Positions 1 to 7,412 of a stretch of DNA of 64,000 nt are shown here, one piece after another. Origin of the DNA: Palsa-504 sp963835775 (GTDB lineage Bacteria; Actinomycetota; Actinomycetes; Streptosporangiales; Streptosporangiaceae); contig CAWIHB010000025.1 in the NCBI GenBank assembly GCA_963835775.1, positions 558,001 through 622,000 on the forward strand, in the 5' to 3' direction. How positions within the stretch are numbered: position 1 is the stretch's first letter; every line of letters begins with the position of its first letter. The position numbers were made by a program, and so were the translations under genes. The notes under the pieces were generated by a model, which saw only the letters and a list, made by a program, of their open reading frames with translations, ran no database searches and was not told where the DNA came from.

Positions 1-1015
1 CGTAGACGGCGGCACCGGCCAGGCCAAGCGGGGTGAGCACGGCGATGCCGGTCAGGAACATGCCCGCGTGGCTGATGGTGGAGAAGGCCAGCAGCCGCTT
101 GATGTGCCGCTCGCGGAAGCAGAACAGCGCTCCGACGACGGCGGTCAGCACGCCGAGGGTCAGCAACACGTGCGAGATCGCGGTCCGGTGCCCCATCCCC
201 TGGCCGAACATCGACCAGTACACCCGGGCGATCCCGTACAGGCCGAGCTCGACCATGACGCCGGAAAACAGCACACAGACCGGGGTGGGCGCGACCGCGT
301 GCGCGTCGGCCAGCCAGAAATGGAACGGCACGATCGCGCTCTTGATCAGCAGGCCGGAGATGATCAGCAGGAAGGCCACCGCGACCAGCCCGTCCGGGGG
401 GTGGCGGTCGAGGTAGGCGCCGATCTGGGCCATGTTGAGCGCCCCGGTCCGGCCGTAGATCAGGCCGATGCCCGACAGCGACAGGTAGGCACCGATGCTG
501 TTGGTGATGGCGAAGTTGAGCGCGCCCTGGATCGGGCCGCGTTCCTCCGGCCGGTAGGCGGTCAGCGCGTAGGCGGACACTCCCATCAGCTCGAACCAGA
601 CGAACAGGTCGAAGATGTCGCCGGTCAGGCAGAAGCCGGTCATGCCCGCCAGGAAGGTCAGCATGAGCGTGTGATAGTAGGTGGCGACCCGCTCGAAGTA
701 GCGCCAGGAGAAGGTCATGGCCGCTGTGACGAGCACTGCGGCCAGGCAGGCCAGGCCCGTGCTGAGGGAGCCGGCCTCGAAGTCGATGCCGATCACCACG
801 CCGCGGGCTGGCCGGAAGCCGGCGAACCAGTAGACCTGATCCCCGCCGGCGGTCCGCATCATGATCACCGCCAGCATGGCCGCGACGGCCGCGGCGACGG
901 CGATGGCCACGGCGTCCAAGATCCGGCGGCGCTTGCCGAGCAGCAGGCCGAGGCCGGTGATGGCGGCGGCGGCCAGTAGCGGCACGGCCACCACGAGCGC
1001 GAGCAGCTGGTCCAT
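1..1015 (-). CDS. mnhD: Mrp/Mnh cation:proton antiporter subunit D (partial, runs off left edge)
   Basis: The minus strand reads open from an ATG at 1015 to the window edge, giving 338 residues of a polytopic proton-conducting subunit related to NuoL/M/N. The start reads MDQLLALVVAVPLLAAAAI, and later segments match the antiporter family, for example the stretch with ELMGVSAYALTAYRPEERG and the one with LLIKSAIVPFHFWLADAHA. That second stretch holds the membrane lysine and the HFWLxDAHA motif typical of ion-translocating subunits. It lies 7 bases after the subunit C stop and is the last visible gene of the operon. The C-terminal third is missing only because the window ends. Confidence 0.9.
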   Translation of the reverse strand, partial: MDQLLALVVAVPLLAAAAITGLGLLLGKRRRILDAVAIAVAAAVAAMLAVIMMRTAGGDQVYWFAGFRPARGVVIGIDFEAGSLSTGLACLAAVLVTAAMTFSWRYFERVATYYHTLMLTFLAGMTGFCLTGDIFDLFVWFELMGVSAYALTAYRPEERGPIQGALNFAITNSIGAYLSLSGIGLIYGRTGALNMAQIGAYLDRHPPDGLVAVAFLLIISGLLIKSAIVPFHFWLADAHAVAPTPVCVLFSGVMVELGLYGIARVYWSMFGQGMGHRTAISHVLLTLGVLTAVVGALFCFRERHIKRLLAFSTISHAGMFLTGIAVLTPLGLAGAAVY

Positions 1016-1022
1016 GGCCTGG

Positions 1023-1367
1023 TTATCCCTTGAGCGAGGCCAGCTCCTGCGGGTCCAGGGTGCCGAAACGCTTGTGGGCCTGGATCGCGAAGGATAGGAG
1101 TAGGGCGGTGACCGCGGCCTCGACCACCACGTCGGTGAGGGCGAGCGCTTGGACGACCGGATCGACGGCGGGGGTGTGGTTCGGGACGTCGTAGTAGTAC
1201 GGCGCGACCGCGCCGGTGACGTACCCAACCCCGAGCAGCAGGACGTAGGTCGAGGACTGGACGACGATCAGGCAGATGATCTGGTGGACCAGGTGGCGGC
1301 TGGTCACGACGCCGTAGAGCCCGACCCCGAGGATCCAGGCCAGGACGACGAACGGGAAGTACTCCAT
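1023..1367 (-). CDS. mnhC: Mrp antiporter subunit C (NuoK-like)
   Basis: This 114-residue protein has three hydrophobic segments and the NuoK/MnhC pattern, with VLLLGVGYVTGAVAPYYY in the middle and DPVVQALALTDVVVEAAVTA near the C terminus. NuoK-like subunits carry a membrane glutamate used in proton transfer, and a VVEAAVTA segment with such a glutamate is visible. The ATG at 1367 overlaps the stop of the preceding subunit B as ATGA, indicating translational coupling. Its place between B and D is the usual Mrp order. Confidence 0.92.
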   Translation of the reverse strand: MEYFPFVVLAWILGVGLYGVVTSRHLVHQIICLIVVQSSTYVLLLGVGYVTGAVAPYYYDVPNHTPAVDPVVQALALTDVVVEAAVTALLLSFAIQAHKRFGTLDPQELASLKG

Positions 1368-2128
1368 CACCCGCCCCCCTGCCGGATCAGCAGCGTCTGC
1401 TCGAGCAGTTCGCCGATGATGAGGATGAACGCGGCGCCGACCTCCAGGCCGACAAAGAAGCTGATCAGCGCGATCGTCCCCGACGAGCTCACGGCACCGG
1501 GTGTCTGTCCGAGCGGCAGGTAGTTGGTCAGGTAGGCCAGGCCCATCAGGACCGCGGCCACTCCGATAGCGGCGAAGCCGCCTGCGCCCGCCGCCTCGAC
1601 CACGTCGGTGAGGGTGACGGGGCTGAACCGCTTGAAGACCAGGAACTCCCCGGCCAGGTAGACCAGGATGAACGCGGTGGCTAGGAGCACGCCGCCCTGG
1701 AAGCCCCCGGAGGGATTGGTCTGGGCGTGCGTGGCCAGCCACCAGCCCATGACCATGACCGGGCCGGTGAAGAGCAGGGCCACCATCCGGACCGCCCCGC
1801 TGGTGGGCGGCACCTCGCGATCGGCACCCTCGTCGACCGCGGACCGCTCGCGCTCGCCGCGCAGCCTGCGCAGCACGACGCCGGTGCCTGCGGCGGCGGC
1901 GAACAGGATGAACTCCTCGCCCACGGTGTCGAAGCCGCGGTAGTCGAAGTTGACCGCGGACACGATGCCGGTGGCGTTGGTCTGGTGCACCGCGCGGTAG
2001 AGGATGGCGAAGCCGTAGGGGCCGGGGTAGTGGCCGAAGCCGGGCAGGCCGGACAGGCCCCACAGGTAGAACGCGATCAGGCCCGCGACGGCGAGGCCGA
2101 ACACCCAACGGCGCTGAGCCGGTGTCAT
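1367..2128 (-). CDS. mnhB: Mrp antiporter subunit B fused to an MrpA C-terminal-like segment
   Basis: The 253-residue protein is longer than a typical MnhB of about 140 residues. Roughly residues 1-90 carry a membrane helix followed by VNFDYRGFDTVGEEFILF, which resembles the MrpA C-terminal module that normally reads DFRGFDTLGE. Residues from about 110 onward are a standard MnhB domain, with TNPSGGFQGG and a C-terminal FFVGLEVGAAFILIIGE. The start at 2128 is an ATG overlapping the upstream DUF4040 gene by 4 bases. The split of MrpA material between this gene and its neighbour resembles the archaeal Mbh/Mrp layout. Confidence 0.88.
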   Translation of the reverse strand: MTPAQRRWVFGLAVAGLIAFYLWGLSGLPGFGHYPGPYGFAILYRAVHQTNATGIVSAVNFDYRGFDTVGEEFILFAAAAGTGVVLRRLRGERERSAVDEGADREVPPTSGAVRMVALLFTGPVMVMGWWLATHAQTNPSGGFQGGVLLATAFILVYLAGEFLVFKRFSPVTLTDVVEAAGAGGFAAIGVAAVLMGLAYLTNYLPLGQTPGAVSSSGTIALISFFVGLEVGAAFILIIGELLEQTLLIRQGGG

Positions 2129-2409
2129 TCTTCGCGCTTCCGGATCTTGGCCAGGGTCAGCAGGAGGATGATGGGTAGGGCCACGGCGCCGACGGTGAGT
2201 TCGGACAACGTGACGTCGGGCGCCTGGAAGGCGAAGAACAGCACGGCCAGCAGCACGCCGTAGATGCTCAGCACCAGGACCTGGTGGACCGGCCTGCGGA
2301 TGAGCACCACGGCGGTCGCGCCCGCCGCCACCAGGATCAGGATCGTGATCTGCAGGGCGTCCATGAACCCGATGGGCACGGTGTACGGGGTGGTGACGGC
2401 CGCGGTCAT
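2125..2409 (-). CDS. DUF4040 membrane subunit of the Mrp/Mbh antiporter module
   Basis: This 94-residue protein has three hydrophobic stretches and the DUF4040 signature FAFQAPDVTLSELTVGAVA, equivalent to part of the C-terminal region of MrpA. In classical seven-gene Mrp operons the segment is inside the large MrpA subunit, whereas here it is a separate gene. It overlaps the genes on both sides by 4 bases (ATGA type), so it sits firmly within the operon. Its role in the antiporter is inferred from family and position. Confidence 0.88.
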   Translation of the reverse strand: MTAAVTTPYTVPIGFMDALQITILILVAAGATAVVLIRRPVHQVLVLSIYGVLLAVLFFAFQAPDVTLSELTVGAVALPIILLLTLAKIRKREE

Positions 2410-2732
2410 TGTTCCTTCTCACGTGCTGATCCGTTGAGGCGCCAGTCGCCCTTTTCCCGGACCCGGATGGCACGCATGGTGGCGTGGGACAAGAACGGGC
2501 CGCCGATGACCATGAACAGCAGCGCCAGGAACGTCTCGCCGGTGTTCTCGAGCAGGCCGACCTGCACGAATATGGCCAGCGCGACCAGCGCCGGCGCGAC
2601 CAGCGCGGCCGGGGTCACGAAGTGGAGCTTCTGGTAAGGGTCCCGCATGACGAGCACGCCGACCGAGGCACCCAGCACGATCACCACGGCCAGTCCGAGC
2701 AGGGTGTCGGAGACGACGTCCTTGAGGATCAC
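2406..2732 (-). CDS. mnhG: Mrp antiporter subunit G
   Basis: The 108-residue product begins VILKDVVSDTLLGLAVVIVL and contains MRDPYQKLHFVTPAAL, the hallmark of PhaG/MnhG subunits (RxPDxYxRLHA..T in relatives). Three membrane helices are evident. The start chosen is a GTG at 2732, because it overlaps the subunit F stop as GTGA and because the family begins just there. A longer upstream reading would intrude on mnhF without homology. The C-terminal tail is charged and probably cytoplasmic. Confidence 0.9.
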   Translation of the reverse strand: MILKDVVSDTLLGLAVVIVLGASVGVLVMRDPYQKLHFVTPAALVAPALVALAIFVQVGLLENTGETFLALLFMVIGGPFLSHATMRAIRVREKGDWRLNGSAREKEQ

Positions 2733-2983
2733 AGCCAGCGCTCCATGGCCCGGACGTAGACCAGCCCGCTGCCGTACATCAGCACGGCAAGCAGGACGGG
2801 AAACTCGAACTCGCTGGAGCGCTGGAAACCCTGCGCGAGCAGGGCTAGCACCATCACGATGACCGCGGTGATGAACTCGTAGGCGACCACGCTCGCCGCG
2901 AGTCGTCCCCGGCACAGCACGATCGCGGCGGGGATGACCGCGATCAGCATCGCAATCGCCGCCGCGACGAACGCCATCACCAT
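2729..2983 (-). CDS. mnhF: Mrp antiporter subunit F
   Basis: This is an 84-residue protein with three transmembrane segments, starting MVMAFVAAAIAMLIAVIPAA and ending with VLLAVLMYGSGLVYVRAMERWL. Length and pattern, including CRGR in the first loop, match MrpF/PhaF. It follows subunit E with one intervening base and couples to subunit G through a GTGA overlap. MrpF is a small structural subunit of the antiporter complex in the cytoplasmic membrane. Confidence 0.9.
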   Translation of the reverse strand: MVMAFVAAAIAMLIAVIPAAIVLCRGRLAASVVAYEFITAVIVMVLALLAQGFQRSSEFEFPVLLAVLMYGSGLVYVRAMERWL

Positions 2984-2984
2984 G

Positions 2985-3506
2985 TCATCCGCCTTCTTTC
3001 TTGGCTTCCTTGGCCACCAGCCGGTGTACGACCATCACGTCACGGTCTTTGTCGATGCCGAGGGCGAACATGTTCGGCGCGACGCTGGTCCCGCCGATCA
3101 GCAGGGTCCGGCGAGTGACGCCCTCGGGCGAGTCGTCGCCGAACCGGGCCGGAAGCTCACCGAACGCGCTGGGCGGCTGTTCGCCGCCAACCAGGCACCG
3201 CCACAGGGCGGCGTAGACCGTCACCATGTCGCGGGCCACCTGCCACGGCAGGCGCAGCGCCGGGACCAGCCATTCGAACCGCATCCGGAACCGCGTGGCG
3301 GCCTGGTAGGTGACCAGTTCAGCCAGCAGGGCGGCCATGGCGGCCACTCCGGCGCCGACCCACAACTCGTCGGTGTTGATGGAATCGTCGATCATCACCC
3401 AGAACGACATCAGTAGGACCCACCACACGAGCCAGGAGCCGACCCGGCGGGCGATCGGCACGTCATGCTGGCGTTCCCTCGGCTCGCCCGCCAGCGGGCC
3501 CGTCAT
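2985..3506 (-). CDS. mnhE: Mrp antiporter subunit E, first gene of the operon
   Basis: The 173-residue protein has an N-terminal hydrophobic hairpin (WLVWWVLLMSFWVMIDDS) and a soluble C-terminal part with RRTLLIGGTSVAPNMFALGID, both typical of MnhE. The ATG at 3506 gives about 20 extra polar residues before the first helix. It is the first gene of the minus-strand operon, and any promoter must lie in the 144 bases between it and the SDR fragment or beyond. A decayed second copy of its N terminus lies near 10.5 kb. Confidence 0.9.
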   Translation of the reverse strand: MTGPLAGEPRERQHDVPIARRVGSWLVWWVLLMSFWVMIDDSINTDELWVGAGVAAMAALLAELVTYQAATRFRMRFEWLVPALRLPWQVARDMVTVYAALWRCLVGGEQPPSAFGELPARFGDDSPEGVTRRTLLIGGTSVAPNMFALGIDKDRDVMVVHRLVAKEAKKEGG

Positions 3507-3650
3507 GTCAGGGCCGCCCAGGGCCAGATCAGCGCAGCCACGCGTCCCGGCTGCCCGCGTCGCAGGTCAGCAAACCTCCTGCCGCATAGTTCGCGCGGCG
3601 GAGGGTAACGGGGGCCGTGGATTCGGAGTGGCGTCGGGGCGACGCTCGGG

Positions 3651-3770
3651 TCAGCGCCCGTGCCCGGGTGCGGTCGCCGCGATCGAGGAGGTGAACAGCA
3701 CGTCTCCCTGGCTAGCGGCGATCATCTCGGGCAGCACCCGCTTGGCCAATCTGCTTATCAAGCCAGCCAT
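3651..3770 (-). pseudogene. Short-chain dehydrogenase fragment
   Basis: A 39-residue minus-strand frame contains RLAKRVLPEMIAASQGDVLF followed by TSSIAATAPG. This matches the segment of classical SDR enzymes that leads into the catalytic serine strand (usually RxVLPxMxxxGxGxIxxxSSxAG). The nucleotide-binding glycine motif and the YxxxK motif are both absent nearby. It lies 60 bases from the left end of the adjacent insertion sequence and is most likely the remnant of a gene lost by deletion. The rest of 3507-3830 shows nothing else recognisable. Confidence 0.5.
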
Positions 3771-3830
3771 GGGCGGCGCCCTACCCGCAGACAGCGAAGG
3801 AAACCCCAAGACACCATGCGGGAGCTCGTC

Positions 3831-3851
3831 CTTAGCTTGGCGTTTAACCTC
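3831..3851 (+). repeat. Left terminal inverted repeat of the insertion sequence
   Basis: These 21 bases pair with 5416-5436 with one mismatch (G versus A at the twelfth position). The transposase TAA stop at 3844-3846 lies inside the repeat. Confidence 0.85.
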
Positions 3852-5301
3852 CCGGGTTCGTCGTGGTTTCCTGCGTCGTTTTCTTGATGGCGGTCTTGCC
3901 CACGTCGTGGCGGGTGGCCGGGTGCCGGTTCTTCGAGCCGGGAGGTCTGCCGGGGCCGGGTTTGCCGGGTTTCGGTGCGGCTGTGAGAACGGGCAGTGTG
4001 CCGTGGATGGCCCGGAATCCCCGCCGGACCCGCGCGGGGGTCAGGCGGCCGGGCAGGGCCGGGCGCTGCCAGGGCAGGCGCAGGTCTGCGGCCAGGCCGC
4101 GGGCGAGCCAGAGCTGGGCGTAGCAGGCGAGGATGAGCCAGGTCCACCGGTCGGCGGCGGCGGGGTCGCGCAGTTTCGGCTTGGTCCAGCCGAGGACCTG
4201 CTTCAGGAACCGGAACGTATGTTCGATGTCAAAGCGGCGGAGGAACGCCTGCCAGCAGCGGTTCACCTGATCGGGATCCGCGTCCGGGCAGGAGGTCCAC
4301 AGCCAGACCGGCTTGGGGGCGCGGTCGTGCGGCAGGTGCCCGGCGGTGAGCTTGATCAAAGTGCCCTCGATGACCGGCAGGTCCCCCTGGTGGCCGGCCC
4401 AGGCGCCGCGGGCCTTCAGCTTGGGGTGCATGCGGTGCCAGGCGCGGGCCTCTGCGGCCCCGTACCGGGGCGTCTGCGTCGTGGTGTGCACGTCGGGCCC
4501 GGGGCAGGCCGTGTCATCGGAGAGCTTGAGCTCGCAGCCGTGCCGCACCGGCGGGCCCATCTGGCCGGGCCGGCGGGGCGGCGGCGCCTGGCGCAGCACC
4601 CGGTTGGTGCCCAGCCGCCCCAGCACCTGCACGGGAAGATCCCGCAGCAGCCAGGCCAGCCGGGCCGGCTCGTAGCCGGCGTCGAAGATCACCATGATGT
4701 CCGGGTCGCCGTCGTGCCAGTGCCCGGCGGCGATGATCCGCTCGATGACCCCGCGGACCTGGGCGGCGGTCACCGCGGCCAGGTCGTCATCAGGACCCAG
4801 CCGGACCGCGTCCAGCAGCCGGGTCCACGACGTCCGGCCCGGTTCCAGCGCGGCTACCAGCGAGTACGGCCAGCCCGGGATCATCTGCGCGCTGCTGGCC
4901 CCCCGCCCGTAACAGTGGCAGAACGACCGGCCCGGGCTGGTCGCCGCGTCCGGCCGCAGCCAGTTGCTCGCATCGGCCGCCAGCCGGATCCGGCCATCAT
5001 CCCAGGCCGGCAGCGGCACCCCGGCCAGCGCCCAGCGCAGCCGCGAGACCTGCACTTTCCCGCAGTTCAGCGCGTCGTACAAGGCGCCATGGCCGCGCTG
5101 ATGCCCTGGCTCCAGCGACAATTCCGCCAGCATATGCACCGGGTCCTGCTTGCACAGCGCCGCGTCGCACAACTCAGACAGCGCGTCCGCCCGGGCGGAC
5201 AAGCACCGGTACAGCTCCCGGCGGAACCCCGCCAGCTGTTCCCGTGCCTGATCCGTCTCGTCCCCGGCACCCGCCCGGGCCATACTGAAAGCCACGGCCA
5301 C
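3844..5301 (-). CDS. DDE-type transposase of the flanking-repeat insertion sequence
   Basis: The 485-residue protein looks like a DDE transposase of the IS701/NF041680-like type common in actinomycetes. Visible landmarks are a candidate catalytic aspartate in DIMVIFDAGYEPARLAW (around residue 210), a second acidic segment near IEGTLIKLTAGHLP, and FDIEHTFRFLKQVLGW around residue 350, which fits the C-terminal catalytic glutamate. The tail GRPPGSKNRHPATRHDVGK is a recurrent basic motif in this group. The protein fills the element and its frame is intact, so it is probably active. The exact family name is from memory of the motifs. Confidence 0.85.
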   Translation of the reverse strand: MAVAFSMARAGAGDETDQAREQLAGFRRELYRCLSARADALSELCDAALCKQDPVHMLAELSLEPGHQRGHGALYDALNCGKVQVSRLRWALAGVPLPAWDDGRIRLAADASNWLRPDAATSPGRSFCHCYGRGASSAQMIPGWPYSLVAALEPGRTSWTRLLDAVRLGPDDDLAAVTAAQVRGVIERIIAAGHWHDGDPDIMVIFDAGYEPARLAWLLRDLPVQVLGRLGTNRVLRQAPPPRRPGQMGPPVRHGCELKLSDDTACPGPDVHTTTQTPRYGAAEARAWHRMHPKLKARGAWAGHQGDLPVIEGTLIKLTAGHLPHDRAPKPVWLWTSCPDADPDQVNRCWQAFLRRFDIEHTFRFLKQVLGWTKPKLRDPAAADRWTWLILACYAQLWLARGLAADLRLPWQRPALPGRLTPARVRRGFRAIHGTLPVLTAAPKPGKPGPGRPPGSKNRHPATRHDVGKTAIKKTTQETTTNPGG

Positions 5302-5415
5302 CGCCCTGCGTCTTCAAGTTCTGTGGTGAGAACCCGAAGATGATGACGCGGTGGCCGCCTGTTATCACAGCGACACACCGGACAGCACGGGCAAAGAGTT
5401 GCCAGACAGACCCCA

Positions 5416-5436
5416 GAGGTTAAATGCCAAGCTAAG
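5416..5436 (-). repeat. Right terminal inverted repeat of the insertion sequence
   Basis: This is the inverted copy of 3831-3851 and lies about 115 bases upstream of the transposase start. Its outer ten bases, AGCTAAGCCT at 5430-5439 including three flanking bases, recur at 5619-5628 in the leader of the neighbouring IS110-type gene. Confidence 0.85.
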
Positions 5437-5439
5437 CCT

Positions 5440-5767
5440 TTTCACCCCCGGGGGTTGGTCGCCGCGGCGTGAATTTTTGCGGGTGCGGGTCGCGGCGAGC
5501 GGGGGTTCGCTGCCGCGTGGTGGCCGGGCATCCGGATTGGGCTGCAGGCCGGCGTTTTCCGGGGCATGGTGGGTGCGGGCTGCCCGTGACGCCGAGTCTC
5601 TTTGGGACACGAGCCCGTAGCTAAGCCTGGCGCCGGGACCTGCGACCTGAGGGTCGCTTTCTGTTGCCTCGAGCACGACGGTCAGTATTCCGGCATCTGA
5701 TGCCTTGACCGCGGGTCCCCGGGCAGCCCGCCTGTCAATCCATATCCAGGATACGGAGGTGACCGCG
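5440..5767 (+). ncRNA. Candidate bridge-RNA region in the IS110 leader
   Basis: IS110-group elements are known to transcribe a structured guide (bridge) RNA from the non-coding end upstream of the recombinase. This leader is about 330 bases, GC-rich and free of any recognisable gene, and it contains local inverted repeats such as AACCCCC/GGGGGT near its start. No donor or target loop could be assigned by eye, so this is a positional prediction only. Confidence 0.3.
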
Positions 5768-7135
5768 GTGGGCAAGGTCAAACCGCAGGTAATCGAGGAC
5801 GACGAGCACCAGAACGTGTACGAGAGGGTGGCTGCCGTCGATGTGGCCAAGGCGACCGGGATGGTGTGCGTCCGGCTGCCCCGCAGCAACGGCACCCGGT
5901 ATAGCAAGGTCTGGGAGGTGACCGCGACGATGGGCGCGGTCACCGAGTTGGGCCGCCAGCTGATGGCGGAGCAGATCCAGATGGTGACGCTGGAGGCCAC
6001 GTCCGATTACTGGCGGATCTTCTACTACGTGCTGGAGATGTGCGGGCTGGCCGTCCAGCTGGTCTCCCCATCCCAGGCCAAGAACCTCAAGGGCCGCCCC
6101 AAGACAGACAAGCTGGATGCGATGTGGCTGGCACGCCTGACGGAGCGGGGGATGCTGCGGCCGTGCTTCGTGCCGCCCGCCCCGATCCGGGCGCTGCGCG
6201 ATTACACCCGTGCCCGTACGGACCTGGTCCGGGAACGGACCCGGTGCTGGCAGCGGCTGGAGAAGCTCCTCGAAGGCGCGCTGATCAAGCTGTCCAGCGT
6301 GGCCAGCAAGCTGACCACCCAGTCCGCGCAGGACATGGTCAAGGCGATGATCGCCGGGGAACGCGACCCGCGTGTCCTGGCGGACATGGCCCAGACCCGG
6401 ATGAGGGCCAAGCATGACGCTCTTGTCGAGGCGCTGACCGGGATGTTCGACTCCCACCACGGCGAGCTCGCCGAGCTGGAACTCGACCAGATTGCCTTCC
6501 TGACCGAGCGGATCGGCAAGCTCGAGGCCCGCATCGGCGATACCCTCGCCGCGATCCCCGCCGCCCAGGGCGTGAACGCTGACGGGACCACCGGCCCGGA
6601 CGCCGGCTGCAGCCCGGACGCCGGCCGCAGCCCGGACGCGGCTGTGCTGCCCGCCGTGGAACGGCTGGCGGAGGTCCCCGGCATCAGCGTGACCATGGCC
6701 GCGGCGATCATCGCCGAGACCGGCCTGGACATGACCAGGTTCCCGACCGCCGCGCACCTGGTGTCCTGGGCCGGGCTCTGCCCGGTCGCCCAGCAGTCCG
6801 GCCCCCGCAGCCGCGGCGGCAAGAAAGGGCACGGCAACACCTACCTGCGCAGCAGCCTCGGCCAGGCCGCCACCGGCGCCTCCCGCACCGCCACCTTCCT
6901 CGGTGAACGGTACGGGCGGATCGCCCGCCGTCGCGGCAAGGCCAAAGCCCAGGTCGCCGTCGGCCGCTCCATCCTGATCATCATCTGGCACCTGCTGTCC
7001 GACCGCGCCGCCCGCTACACCGACCTGGGCCCGGACTACGTCGCCAGCCGCACCGACCGGGACAAGAAAATCCGCAACCACGTCCGCGGCCTGCGGTCGA
7101 TGGGACTGGAGGTCACCCTCACCCCGGCCGCCTGA
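5768..7135 (+). CDS. IS110-family recombinase/transposase
   Basis: The 455-residue protein has the two-part IS110 architecture. The N-terminal DEDD RuvC-like domain shows AAVDVAK (Asp near 25), LEATSDYW (Glu near 76) and KTDKLDAMW (two Asp near 113-117). The C-terminal Transposase_20 part shows VPGISVTMAAAIIAETGLD and HLVSWAGLCP, where the nucleophilic serine of the family is expected. A GGAGGT ribosome binding site at 5755-5760 points to the GTG at 5768 rather than an earlier in-frame start. A short in-frame repeat (SPDAGRSPDA-type) sits between the domains near residue 285. The frame is intact. Confidence 0.9.
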   Translation: MGKVKPQVIEDDEHQNVYERVAAVDVAKATGMVCVRLPRSNGTRYSKVWEVTATMGAVTELGRQLMAEQIQMVTLEATSDYWRIFYYVLEMCGLAVQLVSPSQAKNLKGRPKTDKLDAMWLARLTERGMLRPCFVPPAPIRALRDYTRARTDLVRERTRCWQRLEKLLEGALIKLSSVASKLTTQSAQDMVKAMIAGERDPRVLADMAQTRMRAKHDALVEALTGMFDSHHGELAELELDQIAFLTERIGKLEARIGDTLAAIPAAQGVNADGTTGPDAGCSPDAGRSPDAAVLPAVERLAEVPGISVTMAAAIIAETGLDMTRFPTAAHLVSWAGLCPVAQQSGPRSRGGKKGHGNTYLRSSLGQAATGASRTATFLGERYGRIARRRGKAKAQVAVGRSILIIIWHLLSDRAARYTDLGPDYVASRTDRDKKIRNHVRGLRSMGLEVTLTPAA

Positions 7136-7270
7136 CATCATAACGTCCTGACCAGGCCCGACGCCGAACCGGCCCGGGTCCGCTGCCGCGTGCCCGCAAG
7201 AAGGACCGATGTCAGCTGAGGTTCGCTACCGCGCGCCCGGCTGGGGTGGAGTTATATTCCGGTCAGCGCT

Positions 7271-7310
7271 CCGCGGCCGGGCCAGACTCACGGGCCTGGC
7301 CCAGCCGCGG
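7271..7310. terminator. Imperfect GC-rich hairpin between the IS110 gene and hemerythrin gene
   Basis: CCGCGGCCGGGCCAG at 7271-7285 can pair with CTGGCCCAGCCGCGG at 7296-7310 with a small bulge. It lies between convergent genes and could end transcription from both sides. There is no T-run. Confidence 0.4.
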
Positions 7311-7412
7311 ATGACTGGCTAGTCACAGCGCCGTGCCTGTTGCCGCTCTTCCGGTGTCGTGCCGCGCCAGCTACCGTGCATGCGCGTGGGCGTGGGCGTG
7401 GGCGTACTCGGG

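Larger units (their letters stand above)
3831..5436. mobile_element. Complete insertion sequence, about 1.6 kb, with 21-bp terminal inverted repeats
   Basis: The element is bounded by CTTAGCTTGGCGTTTAACCT-C at 3831-3851 and its inverted copy at 5416-5436, matching at 20 of 21 positions. It holds one minus-strand transposase gene. The match stops exactly at both ends, so the boundaries are well defined. No clear target-site duplication is visible: the flanks read CTCGTC on the left and CCTTTT on the right. The near-perfect ends and intact transposase suggest recent arrival. Confidence 0.85.
5437..7140 (+). mobile_element. IS110-family element, ends not defined
   Basis: An intact IS110-type recombinase gene is preceded by 331 non-coding bases and abuts the right end of the previous insertion sequence. 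IS110 elements lack long terminal repeats, so the borders given are only the neighbouring element's end and the recombinase stop. The true right end may lie anywhere in 7136-7270. Confidence 0.5.

Noticed and set aside
68..979. Long plus-strand open frame across the antiporter subunit D region
   Set aside because: It is antisense to a clear antiporter subunit, is rich in Asp, Gly, Gln and Arg without family resemblance, and is a usual by-product of high GC content.
3826..3836. Target-site duplication around the 3.8-5.4 kb insertion sequence
   Set aside because: Flanking bases differ on the two sides. The TTAG/CTAA at the ends belong to the inverted repeats.
3310..5343. 677-residue plus-strand open frame over the transposase
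   Set aside because: The opposite strand encodes a recognisable transposase ending inside the inverted repeat. This frame has only low-complexity Gly/Pro/Arg text.
3831..7140. Composite transposon formed by the two adjacent insertion elements
   Set aside because: The two recombinases belong to different families with different ends, and no cargo gene lies between them.
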